50,231 nt of DNA, taken from assembly GCA_029258925.1 (NCBI GenBank), contig JAPDJV010000001.1, positions 73,885-124,115 on the forward strand, given 5' to 3'. The position numbers were made by a program, and so were the translations under genes. Origin of the DNA: Thermoproteota archaeon (GTDB taxonomy: Archaea; Thermoproteota; Thermoprotei_A; EX4484-217-1; JAPDJV01). This document shows positions 17,211 through 26,675 of this stretch, piece after piece. The notes below the pieces were generated by a model, which saw nothing but the letters and a program-made list of their open reading frames with translations, was not told the DNA's origin and searched no databases. Position 1 is the first letter of the stretch. The number at the start of each line of letters is the position of its first letter.

Positions 17211-17723
17211 TTATGTCTCTCTAAATTTCTCAACATCTCCAGCATTCCTCTTCCTTACCCATATGGGTATTGCAGGTGTGAAATAGCTGAATATGAGGTT
17301 TCCATAAGGTTCTCTCCTAGGATCTCTCACTACATGCAACTCTAAAATGCAGGGACCTGTTAGTTCATGGTAATTGACTCCCAAATATCTTTCAAAGAGC
17401 TTCGATAGAGCCGCATCTATTACTTCTTCAAGCCTCTCTATATCGATGTTAGTATCCTTTTCAACCCAAACTATTATATCTACATCTCTACCATAGAACG
17501 GCGACGTTGCTGCATTTTCTCCTCCAACTAAGTCAGTGTAGTATATTCCCCTTATCTTTTCATGTCCTACCCAGGCCAATATTATTGAAGTAGCTATGTC
17601 GGCTATTTCCCTCTTCAATCTAGCCCATAAATGGGGCTGCCTGTATCGGAGATACTCTTTTATTAGTTTTTTCAGCACGCTTATCTTTATAGTTCTTTTA
17701 GCGTGTTCCAAAACCCAGTCCAT
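17211..17723 (-). CDS. Nucleotidyltransferase-fold protein (pol beta-like)
   Basis: 170 residues. After a basic helical N-terminus comes YYTDLVGGENAATSPFYGRDVDIIVWVE, which fits the GG/GS...DxD metal-binding signature of the pol beta nucleotidyltransferase superfamily (Asp-Val-Asp near residue 80). A later acidic strand with ILELHVV could carry the third carboxylate. The gap between GG and DxD is longer than in MNT antitoxins, and no HEPN partner is next door. Substrate unknown. ATG start at 17723. Confidence 0.6.
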   Translation of the reverse strand: MDWVLEHAKRTIKISVLKKLIKEYLRYRQPHLWARLKREIADIATSIILAWVGHEKIRGIYYTDLVGGENAATSPFYGRDVDIIVWVEKDTNIDIERLEEVIDAALSKLFERYLGVNYHELTGPCILELHVVRDPRREPYGNLIFSYFTPAIPIWVRKRNAGDVEKFRET

Positions 17724-17916
17724 ACTCTTTTCTCCGGCTCTCTTCTTGTGATTAATCTGTGGGAAATTTTAATTATTGTTTTTTATCTAACAACCTGTTA
17801 TGTTTGTTACACAGGTATAAAAATTTAAATGTCTTACGCAAGTTTACTTTAAAATAATGCTATTTCTCATAAAAATGAGAGATGATGTTTTGATTATATT
17901 TTGGTTTCGCATAGCT

Positions 17917-18423
17917 TTATGTTTTCTTAAGGAGTTTTATGAACTCCCTCATGAAGTATGGGAGGTCGAATGGATTTCTAGATGTGACGATATTCCCGTC
18001 GACTACTACTTCCTTATCTTCATACTTTCCGCCTGCTACTATCACATCGTCTCTTATACCTATGTAGCATGTTACTCTTCTCCCCTTAATAATGCCCGCG
18101 GATATTAGGACTTGTGGTCCATGGCAGATTGCTCCAATAGGTTTGCCTGTATTAGAGAAGTGCTTTACTATTTCAATTGTCTTAGCGTATATCCTTATTC
18201 TTTCAGGAGCTTTTCCTCCCGGTAATATTAATCCATCATATTCCTCTGGTTTTACGTCATTGATGCTTAGGTCTACTTTAAACTGGTAGCCATACTTACA
18301 TTTGATTACACCTTTTTCTGGAGCAGCTACATCCACATCTACGCCTTCTTCTAGGAGTCTGAGGTAGGGATAGTACAGTTCGAGGTCTTCAACACCATTT
18401 GCTGCAAGTATTAGAACACGCAT
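17917..18423 (-). CDS. pfpI: PfpI/DJ-1 family protein (intracellular protease or deglycase)
   Basis: 168 residues, the length of Pyrococcus PfpI. The nucleophile elbow GAICHGPQ places Cys100 and His101, the same numbering as in PH1704, with Glu12 (GVEDLE) as the acidic partner near the cysteine. LILPGGKAPERIR is the family's second motif. Known members form hexamers and have been described as an ATP-independent protease and as a glyoxal or protein deglycase. ATG start at 18423 with GGGGGAT upstream. Diverges from the hydrogenase operon, sharing a 147-base promoter region. Confidence 0.92.
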   Translation of the reverse strand: MRVLILAANGVEDLELYYPYLRLLEEGVDVDVAAPEKGVIKCKYGYQFKVDLSINDVKPEEYDGLILPGGKAPERIRIYAKTIEIVKHFSNTGKPIGAICHGPQVLISAGIIKGRRVTCYIGIRDDVIVAGGKYEDKEVVVDGNIVTSRNPFDLPYFMREFIKLLKKT

Positions 18424-18510
18424 AATATCCCCCTAATTCAATTCTACCCCACACATTATCATATATAGTTGTTCTCAAATGTTTAAAGTTAATGTTAGCG
18501 ATGTTACGAA

Positions 18511-18547
18511 AAATTTTTAGACTAGTCAGAATATCACTACTCTGACT
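18511..18547 (+). promoter_or_regulatory. TATA-like box and inverted repeat before the hydrogenase operon
   Basis: AAATTTTTAG (18511-18520) is a box A candidate, placing the mRNA start near 18541. A perfect seven-base inverted repeat, AGTCAGA at 18524-18530 and TCTGACT at 18541-18547, straddles that point with a ten-base spacer, the geometry of a repressor operator or a short leader hairpin. The regulator is unknown. Confidence 0.4.
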
Positions 18548-18570
18548 GTTAATTGTTGGGATGATTAGCG

Positions 18571-18879
18571 ATGACGCCCCTCCTAGCTATCCCCATAATC
18601 ATATGCTTTCTAGCCGCCTTATACGTGGTACCTTCTTGGTATACCAAGAAGGTTGCTAGCCCTGATAAAATTGATGTTTATGCCTGTGGAGAGAAAGGTT
18701 ATCCTATAAAGAGTAATATTAGGCTTAGATATATCAGGTTTGTATCATTCTTCTTACTCATAGAACTCTCTCCTCTACTCGTAGGCGTATATTTCATTCT
18801 AAATATTCCCTGGACAAGTATTCTTCCAATATATCTGGCAATAATAGCCCTAGCTGCTCTAATGCTGACCTCAAGGTGA
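18571..18879 (+). CDS. nuoA: NuoA-like membrane subunit of hydrogenase/complex I
   Basis: 102 residues, three predicted membrane helices (about 3-20, 52-75 and 80-99). Between helices 1 and 2 lies DKIDVYACGEKGYP, corresponding to the YECG loop of complex I subunit A, which lines the quinone or electron-input cavity beside subunit H. Most energy-converting hydrogenases lack a recognisable subunit A, so its presence at the head of this operon makes the complex unusually Nuo-like. ATG 18571 has GGGATGA upstream; an earlier ATG at 18561 is out of frame. Confidence 0.75.
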   Translation: MTPLLAIPIIICFLAALYVVPSWYTKKVASPDKIDVYACGEKGYPIKSNIRLRYIRFVSFFLLIELSPLLVGVYFILNIPWTSILPIYLAIIALAALMLTSR

Positions 18880-18883
18880 TGGA

Positions 18884-19327
18884 ATGAGCAGTTTTCTAGG
18901 TAAAATAATAAGATGGAGCCTTAGGAGGTCGCCATGGATACTTCACTTTAACTCAGGTTCGTGTAACGCATGTGACATAGAGATACTAGCCGCCTTGACA
19001 CCTCGCTTTGACGTCGAGAGGTTTGGTATTAAGATTAAGGCTAGTCCTAGACATGCTGACATACTGGTTGTAACAGGTCCTGTTACGAAGCAGCAGGAGC
19101 CCAGACTTAAGAGAATATATGAGCAAATGCCTGAGCCTAAATATGTGATAGCCGTAGGCACTTGTACTACTTGGGGAAGCGTGTTCCACGGCTCGTATTC
19201 AACTCTCGATGGGGTATACAAGGCAATACCGGTAGACGTCTACGTGCCCGGATGCCCGCCTAGACCAGAGGCTATAATCCTTGGATTTGCTAAGCTGTTT
19301 GAGAAAATAGAGAGGGGAGAAGATTGA
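18884..19327 (+). CDS. nuoB: Group 4 [NiFe]-hydrogenase small subunit (NuoB-like)
   Basis: 147 residues. Carries one [4Fe-4S] cluster by Cys27 and Cys30 (GSCNACDIEI), Cys94 (VGTCTTWG) and Cys124 (PGCPPRPE). The CxxCDIE form is that of Ech/Mbh hydrogenases rather than the adjacent Cys-Cys of complex I NuoB. It would pass electrons from the ferredoxin-like subunit I to the [NiFe] site of subunit D. Starts four bases after the NuoA stop. Confidence 0.92.
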   Translation: MSSFLGKIIRWSLRRSPWILHFNSGSCNACDIEILAALTPRFDVERFGIKIKASPRHADILVVTGPVTKQQEPRLKRIYEQMPEPKYVIAVGTCTTWGSVFHGSYSTLDGVYKAIPVDVYVPGCPPRPEAIILGFAKLFEKIERGED

Positions 19328-19746
19328 AGAGTGTAAAGGAGTTATTCAGCGAACAAGAAATAGTCGCGGAGAGAGCTAGGAGAGTCTATGTTAAAATAAG
19401 TAAGGATAAACTGAGAGATGTAGTTAAGAAAATGGTGGAACTGCATGATGGACAAGTTTACTTAAGTTGTATAACTGGTGTGGATTGGATCGATAGGATG
19501 GAGGTTGCATACAACATATGGGTTCTCCCGGAGAGTTGCAATTACACGCTGAAAGTGGATTTACCTAGAGATAACCCGGAGATTACCAGCATCTCAGACA
19601 TTATTCCAGGAGCTCTTTTCCACGAGTGTGAAGTATATGATTTACTTGGGATAGTGTTCAAGGGGAATCCTATCCTAAAGAAACCATTCATACTCCCGGA
19701 GGGTATGAAAAAAGAGTTCCCTCTAAGAAAAGATTACAAGATTTAA
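19324..19746 (+). CDS. nuoC: NuoC-like 30-kDa subunit
   Basis: 140 residues. The C-terminal HECEVYDLLGIVFKGNPILKKPFILPEGMKKEFPLRKDY is the conserved 30-kDa subunit signature (split here only by my reading: ECEVYDLLGI then LPEGMKKEFPLRKDY). It is a structural partner of subunit D. TTG start overlaps the NuoB stop as ATTGA, indicating translational coupling. Separate C and D genes are as in Mbh-type hydrogenases and many complex I operons. Confidence 0.88.
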   Translation: MKSVKELFSEQEIVAERARRVYVKISKDKLRDVVKKMVELHDGQVYLSCITGVDWIDRMEVAYNIWVLPESCNYTLKVDLPRDNPEITSISDIIPGALFHECEVYDLLGIVFKGNPILKKPFILPEGMKKEFPLRKDYKI

Positions 19747-19767
19747 TACTACTGGAGGCGCCATAAC

Positions 19768-20937
19768 ATGTCAATTATAGAATTAATATTCGGCCCGCAA
19801 CATCCGGCACTACATGAACCCGAAATGTTCAGATTCCACGTTGATGGGGAGAAAGTGATAGAGGCGATACCTAGAATAGGCTATGTTCATAGGGGTATTG
19901 AGAAGTTATTTGAGCAGAAAACACATGTTCAAAATATTTACCTATCTGAAAGAATATGTGGAATATGTAATGTAGCCCACACTCTAACATATGTAAATGT
20001 TATCGAGAGAGCTGGAGACATTGATGTTCCTCCGAGAGCAAAATATCTAAGAGTCATAGTGGCTGAATTAAACCGTCTCCATAGTCACATGCTCCTTTTG
20101 GGTGCTGTAGCAGAACTTATGGGGTTTACAACACTATTCATGCTCATATGGAGAGACAGGGAGAAGATAATGGACTTAGTGGAGTTGATCACAGGCAATA
20201 GAGTGATTTCAGCATATAATACTATTGGTGGAGTTAGGAGAGACATAGACTCTGATAAAGCGGATAAGATAAGGAAGGTCCTGCTTAAGGTTGAAGAGGA
20301 GTGGAAGGAGTATAAGAAAACTTGGATGGAAGATCCCACCATAACTAGGAGAACCATGGGGGTAGGAATACTTAAACCAAGAGATGCGCTGAAATACTGT
20401 GTTGTAGGACCTGTTCTGAGAGGTTCAGGTGTAAAATCGGATGTGAGAAAAGACGACCCCTATGAAGTCTACGGTGATATACCGTTTAACGTGGTAACCT
20501 ACGATACATGCGATTCTTGGGCAAGATATATGGTTAGAGTTGATGAAATACTTGAGTCAATAAATATAATACTCTACGCTCTCGACAACCTTCCCCAAGG
20601 AGAGATAAGGAGGCCTTTAGTGAGAAGATTGCCTGAAGCAGAGGCATTTGCAAAAACAGAGGCTCCCAGAGGAGAATTAGTATATCATCTTTACAGTAAA
20701 GGCGGATTTAAACCCTATAGACTCAAAGTTAGAACCCCCACTTTCGCAAACATCTTGGGAGCCACTATAATGTTTAAAGGTGAGAGAATAGCAGACATAC
20801 CCGTAATACTTGGAAGCATAGACCCCTGTTTTGCCTGTGAGGACCGGCACACAATAGTAGATCTACGTAGTGGTAAAAGCTTTATGTTAAGTAGTAGAGA
20901 GATTACAAGAAAATTCTCCAGGGGGAGTAAACCGTGA
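19768..20937 (+). CDS. nuoD: Group 4 [NiFe]-hydrogenase large subunit (NuoD-like)
   Basis: 389 residues. All four nickel-iron cysteines are present: Cys64 and Cys67 (RICGICNVAH) and Cys354 and Cys357 (DPCFACEDR). Complex I and F420H2 dehydrogenase D subunits have lost them, so this protein should bind a real [NiFe] centre. After Arg360 there is a 29-residue tail beginning HTIVD, placed like the propeptide removed from HycE by its maturation protease; a HycI-like protease lies at 28257. Reaction: 2 H+ + reduced ferredoxin to H2, coupled to ion pumping (inference from family). Start ATG 19768. Confidence 0.93.
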   Translation: MSIIELIFGPQHPALHEPEMFRFHVDGEKVIEAIPRIGYVHRGIEKLFEQKTHVQNIYLSERICGICNVAHTLTYVNVIERAGDIDVPPRAKYLRVIVAELNRLHSHMLLLGAVAELMGFTTLFMLIWRDREKIMDLVELITGNRVISAYNTIGGVRRDIDSDKADKIRKVLLKVEEEWKEYKKTWMEDPTITRRTMGVGILKPRDALKYCVVGPVLRGSGVKSDVRKDDPYEVYGDIPFNVVTYDTCDSWARYMVRVDEILESINIILYALDNLPQGEIRRPLVRRLPEAEAFAKTEAPRGELVYHLYSKGGFKPYRLKVRTPTFANILGATIMFKGERIADIPVILGSIDPCFACEDRHTIVDLRSGKSFMLSSREITRKFSRGSKP

Positions 20938-21935
20938 CTCCACTAGAATTATTAATATTCATTACACAAACACTAGTGTTCCCAGGCTTCGCATACCTCT
21001 TCCTACTGGCATTGTTTACTGAATGGTACGTTAGAAAACTTGCAGCAAGATTTGAGAACAGGCTTGGCCCAACATACACTGGACCGCACGGACTCTTACA
21101 GCCTCTAGCAGACTTCGTGAAACTTTTATTCAAGGAGGAAATTGAATTAAAGTATGCCGATAACGCTCTGATAAATGGAACTCTCATAATACTCCCAGCT
21201 CTATTCATAGCAGCGCTATTCGTTATACCTTGGCTAGGCTTTTCCCTTGTGAGCTTTGAAGGAGACCTAATACTTGTAATATTACTTACAGGTATAAGCT
21301 CGGGATTACTGTATGCAATTGGATGGTTCTCCAAGAACCCGTATAGCGTTGTTGGGGCTGTAAGAGCTATTTCACAGTACCTCGCATTCGACATACCTCT
21401 ATTCATTCTCCTCCTAGTTCCCGCCGTCATAACCAATAGCCTAAGTATCTCCACCATATCGCATAAGTTATGGCCTAGCTTACTGGCCAACCCCTGGCTA
21501 ATACCAGTCTGGGCACTTTCTCTAGGCTTAGTAATATTGGTTGAGCAAGCTGAGCTCGAGGAAAACCCATTCAGCATACCCCACGCAGAACAGGAAATAG
21601 TTGCAGGATACTTTGTCGAAATCTCTGGGAGAAGGCTTGCCTTCTACGATCTTGCGAGAGACATGCAGATATTGCTGGCGGGATCCCTAATAGGAGTCAC
21701 ATTCCTAGGATTAACGTGGAATCCAAGAAGCCCGTTGGAAGCTGCATTAAACTTCATAATAGTTCTCGCGGAAACCCTTCTCGTAATCTTCGAGCTCGTC
21801 TTAATAAAGTGTGTAACAGCCCGTCTCCGAATAGACCAAGTTTTAGAGGCTTTCTGGACCTACGTAATACCACTCTCAATATTCATACTCTCAATAGCAA
21901 TAATAGTTAAGGGAGGCTTATTCCCATGGGTCTAA
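20934..21935 (+). CDS. nuoH: NuoH-like membrane subunit
   Basis: 333 residues, about eight membrane helices. It anchors the catalytic arm and forms the proton path to the cavity. Signature ENPFSIPHAEQEIVAGYFVE in a cytoplasmic loop matches the NuoH PFD(L)PEAExELVAGYxTE motif, with most acidic residues kept. Also KLLFKEE near residue 62 as in the family. GTG start overlaps the nuoD stop (GTGA). Confidence 0.92.
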   Translation: MTPLELLIFITQTLVFPGFAYLFLLALFTEWYVRKLAARFENRLGPTYTGPHGLLQPLADFVKLLFKEEIELKYADNALINGTLIILPALFIAALFVIPWLGFSLVSFEGDLILVILLTGISSGLLYAIGWFSKNPYSVVGAVRAISQYLAFDIPLFILLLVPAVITNSLSISTISHKLWPSLLANPWLIPVWALSLGLVILVEQAELEENPFSIPHAEQEIVAGYFVEISGRRLAFYDLARDMQILLAGSLIGVTFLGLTWNPRSPLEAALNFIIVLAETLLVIFELVLIKCVTARLRIDQVLEAFWTYVIPLSIFILSIAIIVKGGLFPWV

Positions 21936-22318
21936 AACCTAAGATAGTGGAGAAAGTACTATCGAACCTACTTAAGAGGCCGTTCACCGAGCAGTACCCA
22001 TTTGAGAAGCCAGTTATTCCAGATGGATTTAGGGGTGTCATGAAGCTCGATGTCGACAAATGTATTGGTTGCGGCTTATGTTCTAGGGATTGCCCCTCGG
22101 GAGCGATAGAGATGAAGAAATATGAGCATGCCAATAGAAGCGTGCCTGTGTTCCACTTATATAGGTGTACTTTCTGCTATCAGTGCGCAGATAGTTGCCC
22201 AGTTAAAGCAATTTCTATGACACCTGTTTATGAGCTCTCAACTCCAGATCCATTTAAATTAATATTAGAGCCAAAGCCCGAAGAGGTGAAGCCAAGGCCT
22301 AGGGGTGTAAGGAAATGA
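21926..22318 (+). CDS. nuoI: NuoI-like 2x[4Fe-4S] ferredoxin subunit
   Basis: 130 residues. Two classical cluster motifs, CIGCGLCSRDCP and CTFCYQCADSCP, bind two [4Fe-4S] clusters that relay electrons to subunit B. Rest of the chain packs on subunits B and H. Start ATG 21926 lies ten bases inside the nuoH end. As there is no NADH-binding module (NuoEFG) nearby, soluble ferredoxin is the probable electron donor. Confidence 0.93.
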   Translation: MGLKPKIVEKVLSNLLKRPFTEQYPFEKPVIPDGFRGVMKLDVDKCIGCGLCSRDCPSGAIEMKKYEHANRSVPVFHLYRCTFCYQCADSCPVKAISMTPVYELSTPDPFKLILEPKPEEVKPRPRGVRK

Positions 22319-22764
22319 TAGATGTGCTCATATGGATTGTGTCAATATGTATAATAGGTCTCTCAATATATTTTGCTACTTCCAGAAGTGATAGTAGGTC
22401 TATTATAGCTGCTTCAATAGCTATGGCATTTCTCTCAGTAGGGTACGCTATTCTAGACCTATATATCATCGCTTTAGTTCAATTAGGGTTGGTTGCGGGA
22501 TTAATAACGGTTATACTTCTCACATCCGCGGGGATAGGATTAGACGAGCCCATAACACTGCATGCACACGCAGCAATACTGTCTCTAGTAATGTTACTAT
22601 TACTGGTCTTAACAATACCTTTACTATCCAGGAGCATAGCCCCGACATATCCTCTAATTAACCCGGTGAGCGAGACATTCATGTACATGCTGTTACTTCA
22701 GGGTATAGTTGTTCTTGCAGCTGCATTCGGAATAAAAAAGGTGTTGGAAGGTGATGAAGATTGA
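22315..22764 (+). CDS. nuoJ: NuoJ-like membrane subunit
   Basis: 149 residues, five predicted helices. The segment YIIALVQLGLVAGLITVILLTS corresponds to the NuoJ helix that carries the functionally important pi-bulge; here the usual Tyr/Glu context is only partly kept. ATG overlaps the nuoI stop (ATGA). Identification relies on position between I and K and on the helix pattern. Confidence 0.8.
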   Translation: MIDVLIWIVSICIIGLSIYFATSRSDSRSIIAASIAMAFLSVGYAILDLYIIALVQLGLVAGLITVILLTSAGIGLDEPITLHAHAAILSLVMLLLLVLTIPLLSRSIAPTYPLINPVSETFMYMLLLQGIVVLAAAFGIKKVLEGDED

Positions 22765-23060
22765 TCGAGTCATTATTCCTATCTTGTTTCGTGATGATAA
22801 CTGTGGGAATCTATATCCTCATGAGTAGGCCAACTGGTGCCAGAATGATAGCCTCACTGGACTTAATTCTTACCGGAGTTATAGGAATACTCGTGCTCTC
22901 ACCATACGCTCTAGCAGGACTCAAATCTGGGGAGGCCGTTGGCTCTATACTTATTGGAGTGGATGCAGCAGTACTGGCAGTAGCCATAGCGTTACTACTG
23001 GTCTTGTTTAGGAGAACTGGTTTAACAGATTTGAATAAACTGGACGAGTTAAAGGGGTGA
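22761..23060 (+). CDS. nuoK: NuoK/MrpC-like membrane subunit
   Basis: 99 residues, three helices. The two intramembrane acidic sites of NuoK are occupied by aspartates, Asp34 (ASLDLILTGV) and Asp68 (IGVDAAVLAVAI), where complex I has glutamates. The end LVLFRRTGLTDLNKLDELKG is the usual cytoplasmic tail. TTG start overlaps the nuoJ stop (TTGA). Confidence 0.85.
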   Translation: MIESLFLSCFVMITVGIYILMSRPTGARMIASLDLILTGVIGILVLSPYALAGLKSGEAVGSILIGVDAAVLAVAIALLLVLFRRTGLTDLNKLDELKG

Positions 23061-23064
23061 AAAA

Positions 23065-25047
23065 ATGGAGATTGGAGTAGATTATCTAGCTTGGCTAGCT
23101 GTATTAATCCCAATACTATCCTCTCCAGTCCCATTAATATTGAGAAAGTACGGGAGCAGAGTTGTGGAATTATTCTCTATTGTCAGCGGACTGGTTACTC
23201 TGGGAGTCTCAACTATGCTAATATTGGAGTACTTAGGACTTGGAGAGGAGAGAGTTGTTTGTCCTAGCATATGGCCAGGAGTGTTCTCGGCTGCACCCTT
23301 CATTAAAGCAGAGCTTTTCGTCGACTTCCTCTCCGCTCTAATGGTTTTCATAGTATCCTTCATAGGGTTCCTAGTAATCGTATTCTCACTGGGATATATG
23401 CACGGTGATGAAGGCTATGGGAGATATTATGCTTTCATCCTGTTGTTCATAGGAGGCATGCTTGGGGTAGTGCTAGCCGGGAATCTAGTGCTACTATACT
23501 TGTTTTGGGAGATAGTCGGTTTATGCTCATGTTCTCTAATAGCACATTGGTACGATAAACCCGAGGCTTCTAGAGCCGGGATAAAAGCATTCATAGTCAC
23601 CAGAGTGGGCGATGCAATGTTGCTAGTTGGAATAGCACTAGCATATCTAAATACCGGAACACTAAGCTATAGCCAGCTTCCAGAAGCCTTTGCTAGATTG
23701 CCTAGTAGCACGCTGACTCTAATACTCCTACTCTCATTGGGTGGAGCGATAGGCAAGAGCGCACAGCTACCATTACATGTATGGCTTCCGGATGCTATGG
23801 AAGGACCTACAACTGTTTCAGCTCTCATACATGCAGCGACAATGGTTAAAGCAGGAGTGTATCTTGTGGCAAGGCTTGAAACACTTACAGTATTCTATGG
23901 GCATATAGCCAGTCATAGCGTGTTTCCGTTCTTGGAGACAACAGCTATTATAGGCGCAATTACAGCCCTTGTTGCTGCAACCATGGCTGTCGTCTCCAAC
24001 GACATTAAAAGAGTCCTAGCATACTCCACTATTAGCCAGCTAGGTTACATGTTCCTAGGTTTAGGACTTGCAGGATTTGTTGAGTCGACACACGCCCTGT
24101 TTTCAGGCCTATACCACCTGTCAAGCCATGCATTCTTCAAAGCTCTCCTCTTCCTATCCGCAGGAAGTATAATACATGCTCTTGAAACAAGAGACATGAG
24201 GCTTATGGGAGGCCTATGGAAGAGGATGCCAATTACTAGCATAGGCCTTCTAATAGGTGGCTTAAGTTTAATGGGCATACCTCCATTAAACGGGTTCTGG
24301 AGTAAAGATGCAATAATACACTTGTCGATGGAGGCTTTAGGTGAGAATCCCTTACTTGCAATATTAAGTCTAACAGGCGCTCTATTAACGGCGCTATATA
24401 CAGCTAGAATGTTCTACTACACGATACTGAGGCCGGAAACCGATTACGTAGCCAAGCATCACCCTCACGAGGCTCCAATAGTCATGGCTCTACCTCTAAT
24501 AATACTTTCCGCAATGTGCTTTTTGAGTCCAATATCCTTCATGTATATTTCCAAGGCACTTCCGGAAATAGGTGAAATACCATTATTCCACGTAGAAGCC
24601 ATTACGCTAATAACAAGTCTGACTATGATTGGAATAGGCTTAGGAATATTCTATTCCTCCTATTACATAAAGTCTCCAAGCGATATAATGAAGTATAAGA
24701 CTGTTGTGGTGCTTAGAAAAGTATTGGAGAAAGGATACTACTTCGACGACTTCTATAACAAGGTTATCGTGGGCGGAGTTGTATATGGTTTAGCTTTCAT
24801 CTTGAAAGTTGTGGATAGAGCTCTTGACGGCTTAAATATGGGACTGGCGTTACTAACGTTAGCACTAAGTGCTATTGCTAAGGGACTAGACATTTTAATA
24901 GACAGGATTAACGATGTAATAGCTATCTCAGCCATTAGAGCAGGTTTATGGATGACTAAAAGCCACACTGGTAAGATAGCCAGGTACCTCACCGCATTCA
25001 CCCTAGGCCTAATAATTATGTTAATAATAGTGGTTTACGGGTGGTAG
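23065..25047 (+). CDS. nuoL: NuoL-like antiporter subunit with lateral helix
   Basis: 660 residues, about 16 helices. Conserved charge set is intact: Glu in YLFWEIVGLCSCSLI (TM5), Lys in GAIGKSAQLPLHVWLPDAMEGPT (TM7), Lys in AATMVKAGVYLVARL (TM8) and Lys in GIPPLNGFWSKDAII (TM12). The C-terminal extension with KGYYFDDFYNKVIVGG and a final helix fits the NuoL lateral helix HL, so this is the distal pump. ATG start with GGGGTG upstream. Confidence 0.93.
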   Translation: MEIGVDYLAWLAVLIPILSSPVPLILRKYGSRVVELFSIVSGLVTLGVSTMLILEYLGLGEERVVCPSIWPGVFSAAPFIKAELFVDFLSALMVFIVSFIGFLVIVFSLGYMHGDEGYGRYYAFILLFIGGMLGVVLAGNLVLLYLFWEIVGLCSCSLIAHWYDKPEASRAGIKAFIVTRVGDAMLLVGIALAYLNTGTLSYSQLPEAFARLPSSTLTLILLLSLGGAIGKSAQLPLHVWLPDAMEGPTTVSALIHAATMVKAGVYLVARLETLTVFYGHIASHSVFPFLETTAIIGAITALVAATMAVVSNDIKRVLAYSTISQLGYMFLGLGLAGFVESTHALFSGLYHLSSHAFFKALLFLSAGSIIHALETRDMRLMGGLWKRMPITSIGLLIGGLSLMGIPPLNGFWSKDAIIHLSMEALGENPLLAILSLTGALLTALYTARMFYYTILRPETDYVAKHHPHEAPIVMALPLIILSAMCFLSPISFMYISKALPEIGEIPLFHVEAITLITSLTMIGIGLGIFYSSYYIKSPSDIMKYKTVVVLRKVLEKGYYFDDFYNKVIVGGVVYGLAFILKVVDRALDGLNMGLALLTLALSAIAKGLDILIDRINDVIAISAIRAGLWMTKSHTGKIARYLTAFTLGLIIMLIIVVYGW

Positions 25048-25049
25048 AC

Positions 25050-26567
25050 ATGGATGGAGGTCAAATATTGCTTGAAATAATGCTTCAAATATCAATATTC
25101 TTCATCGCAGCTGGAGTACTATACTCTACGAAAAGTGTCTTGGGGAAAAAGGGGTCTCTTATAGTATGTGCTTTAACTTACATAGCATCTTACATAATAT
25201 TCTACGATCTATTTAGGGAGGTATACAGAGCTCCGGGATATACTTTAGGTTTTGGAGTTAAAGGTTTAGGTGGAGACGCCATTCTGTTGAATATTATGAC
25301 ACTATATGTAGCTCTCATGGGAATCTTCATATCAAATATGATAATGTTCCATGCAATACTATTCGAGAAGCAGCCAAATACACTAACATATGCTTCAATG
25401 CTCGCTGCAGCTGGTTCTACACTAGGCGTCTTCTACTCAAACAATCTGATCATGATAGCCATATTCTGGGAAGCTCTCGTGGTATCAATAGTAGGTATTC
25501 TATATGATAGAGATTACGCGACGAGCACTGAGGCGGTAATAAAAATGTTATTTATGAGTCTACTTGGGAGCACTATGTTCTTCCTAGGCATAGGCTTACT
25601 CTACGTGTCTGTTGCACAAATCGTTCCCACTCTCGCATCACTAAATCTCTCAACATTAACTGACATACTTGGAAGTGTGGATGAAGTAGGAGCCGACATA
25701 GCTCTTCTAAGCCTAGCATTCATGGTTTCGGGGATAGGTGTCGAAGTAGGGTTAGCACCATTCCACATGTGGCTCCCAGACGTGTATTCAGGGACGAGAG
25801 CATGTTCCGCTGCATTTGTCTTCTCTCTAGAGGATACAGCTGGCTTATGGCTTCTACTAAGAGTACTATCAGCATATTCTAGAGTGCCTATAGGGCCAGT
25901 ATTCTACGCTCTCACCCCGGCATTCGTAATTTTAGCAGTATTCTCTGTCTTATCAATAAGTATTGGCGAGCTGTCAGCGCTAAGCCAGAACGCTATCAGA
26001 AGACTTCTGGGATATAGTAGTATAGCTGATGCTGGATATGTTCTGCTATTAATCTCGTACATAGTTTACTCGAAGACCAACATATTCACTGGAGCTGGAA
26101 TGGTGTATGCTGCCCCAGCAGCATATTTCATAGTATTCAGCATAATGTCATTAACCACGAGTTTAGCTTTAATGGGGGTAATGGAGGAAGTAGGTATAAA
26201 GAGCTTAGACACTATTAGGGGGGCAGTTGCCAGGGTACCTCTACTAACACTACTGTTGCTAATATCAATCTTATCGGTTGCAGGTGTCCCACCGCTTTCA
26301 GGATTCATCGCTAAATTAATGATGCTATCATTTCTGACAGCTAGCAGAGAGGTGGTGAGTATTCTGCTAGCAATTACAGCTACATTATTCTTCGTTGTAT
26401 GCGCAGCGTATATGCTGAGAGTTGTACAAAGAGCAACACTAGAGAAATCAGAGAAAATGGAAAGGGAGGAGATCTGTGTAACCCCGCTTGTCCCATTAAT
26501 AGTTCTCGTCTCAATAATAGTCCTTGCAGGATGTGTCCCAACACTATTCATACCCCCAATACCATAG
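25050..26567 (+). CDS. nuoN: NuoN-like antiporter subunit with altered TM7/TM8 charges
   Basis: 505 residues counted from ATG 25050; a GTG at 25041 inside nuoL is the longer option. NuoN-like by LAPFHMWLPDVYSGTRACS and RRLLGYSSIADAGYVLL. TM5 Glu141 (IFWEALVV) and the TM12 Lys (VPPLSGFIAKLMML) are present. The TM7 lysine position is Glu232 (GVEVGLAPFH) and the TM8 lysine position is acidic (Glu261/Asp262, FSLEDTAGLW). Such swaps would change the proton path (see findings). Confidence 0.88.
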   Translation: MDGGQILLEIMLQISIFFIAAGVLYSTKSVLGKKGSLIVCALTYIASYIIFYDLFREVYRAPGYTLGFGVKGLGGDAILLNIMTLYVALMGIFISNMIMFHAILFEKQPNTLTYASMLAAAGSTLGVFYSNNLIMIAIFWEALVVSIVGILYDRDYATSTEAVIKMLFMSLLGSTMFFLGIGLLYVSVAQIVPTLASLNLSTLTDILGSVDEVGADIALLSLAFMVSGIGVEVGLAPFHMWLPDVYSGTRACSAAFVFSLEDTAGLWLLLRVLSAYSRVPIGPVFYALTPAFVILAVFSVLSISIGELSALSQNAIRRLLGYSSIADAGYVLLLISYIVYSKTNIFTGAGMVYAAPAAYFIVFSIMSLTTSLALMGVMEEVGIKSLDTIRGAVARVPLLTLLLLISILSVAGVPPLSGFIAKLMMLSFLTASREVVSILLAITATLFFVVCAAYMLRVVQRATLEKSEKMEREEICVTPLVPLIVLVSIIVLAGCVPTLFIPPIP

Positions 26568-26675
26568 GTGATGGATTATGGTATTGAATAATTGTGTGAG
26601 AAATCAATATATTAGTGTGTTAGGTGGTAAAAAGTGTGTGTCTACTTTAATGGAGCTAAGGAGGTCTGGTAGGCA

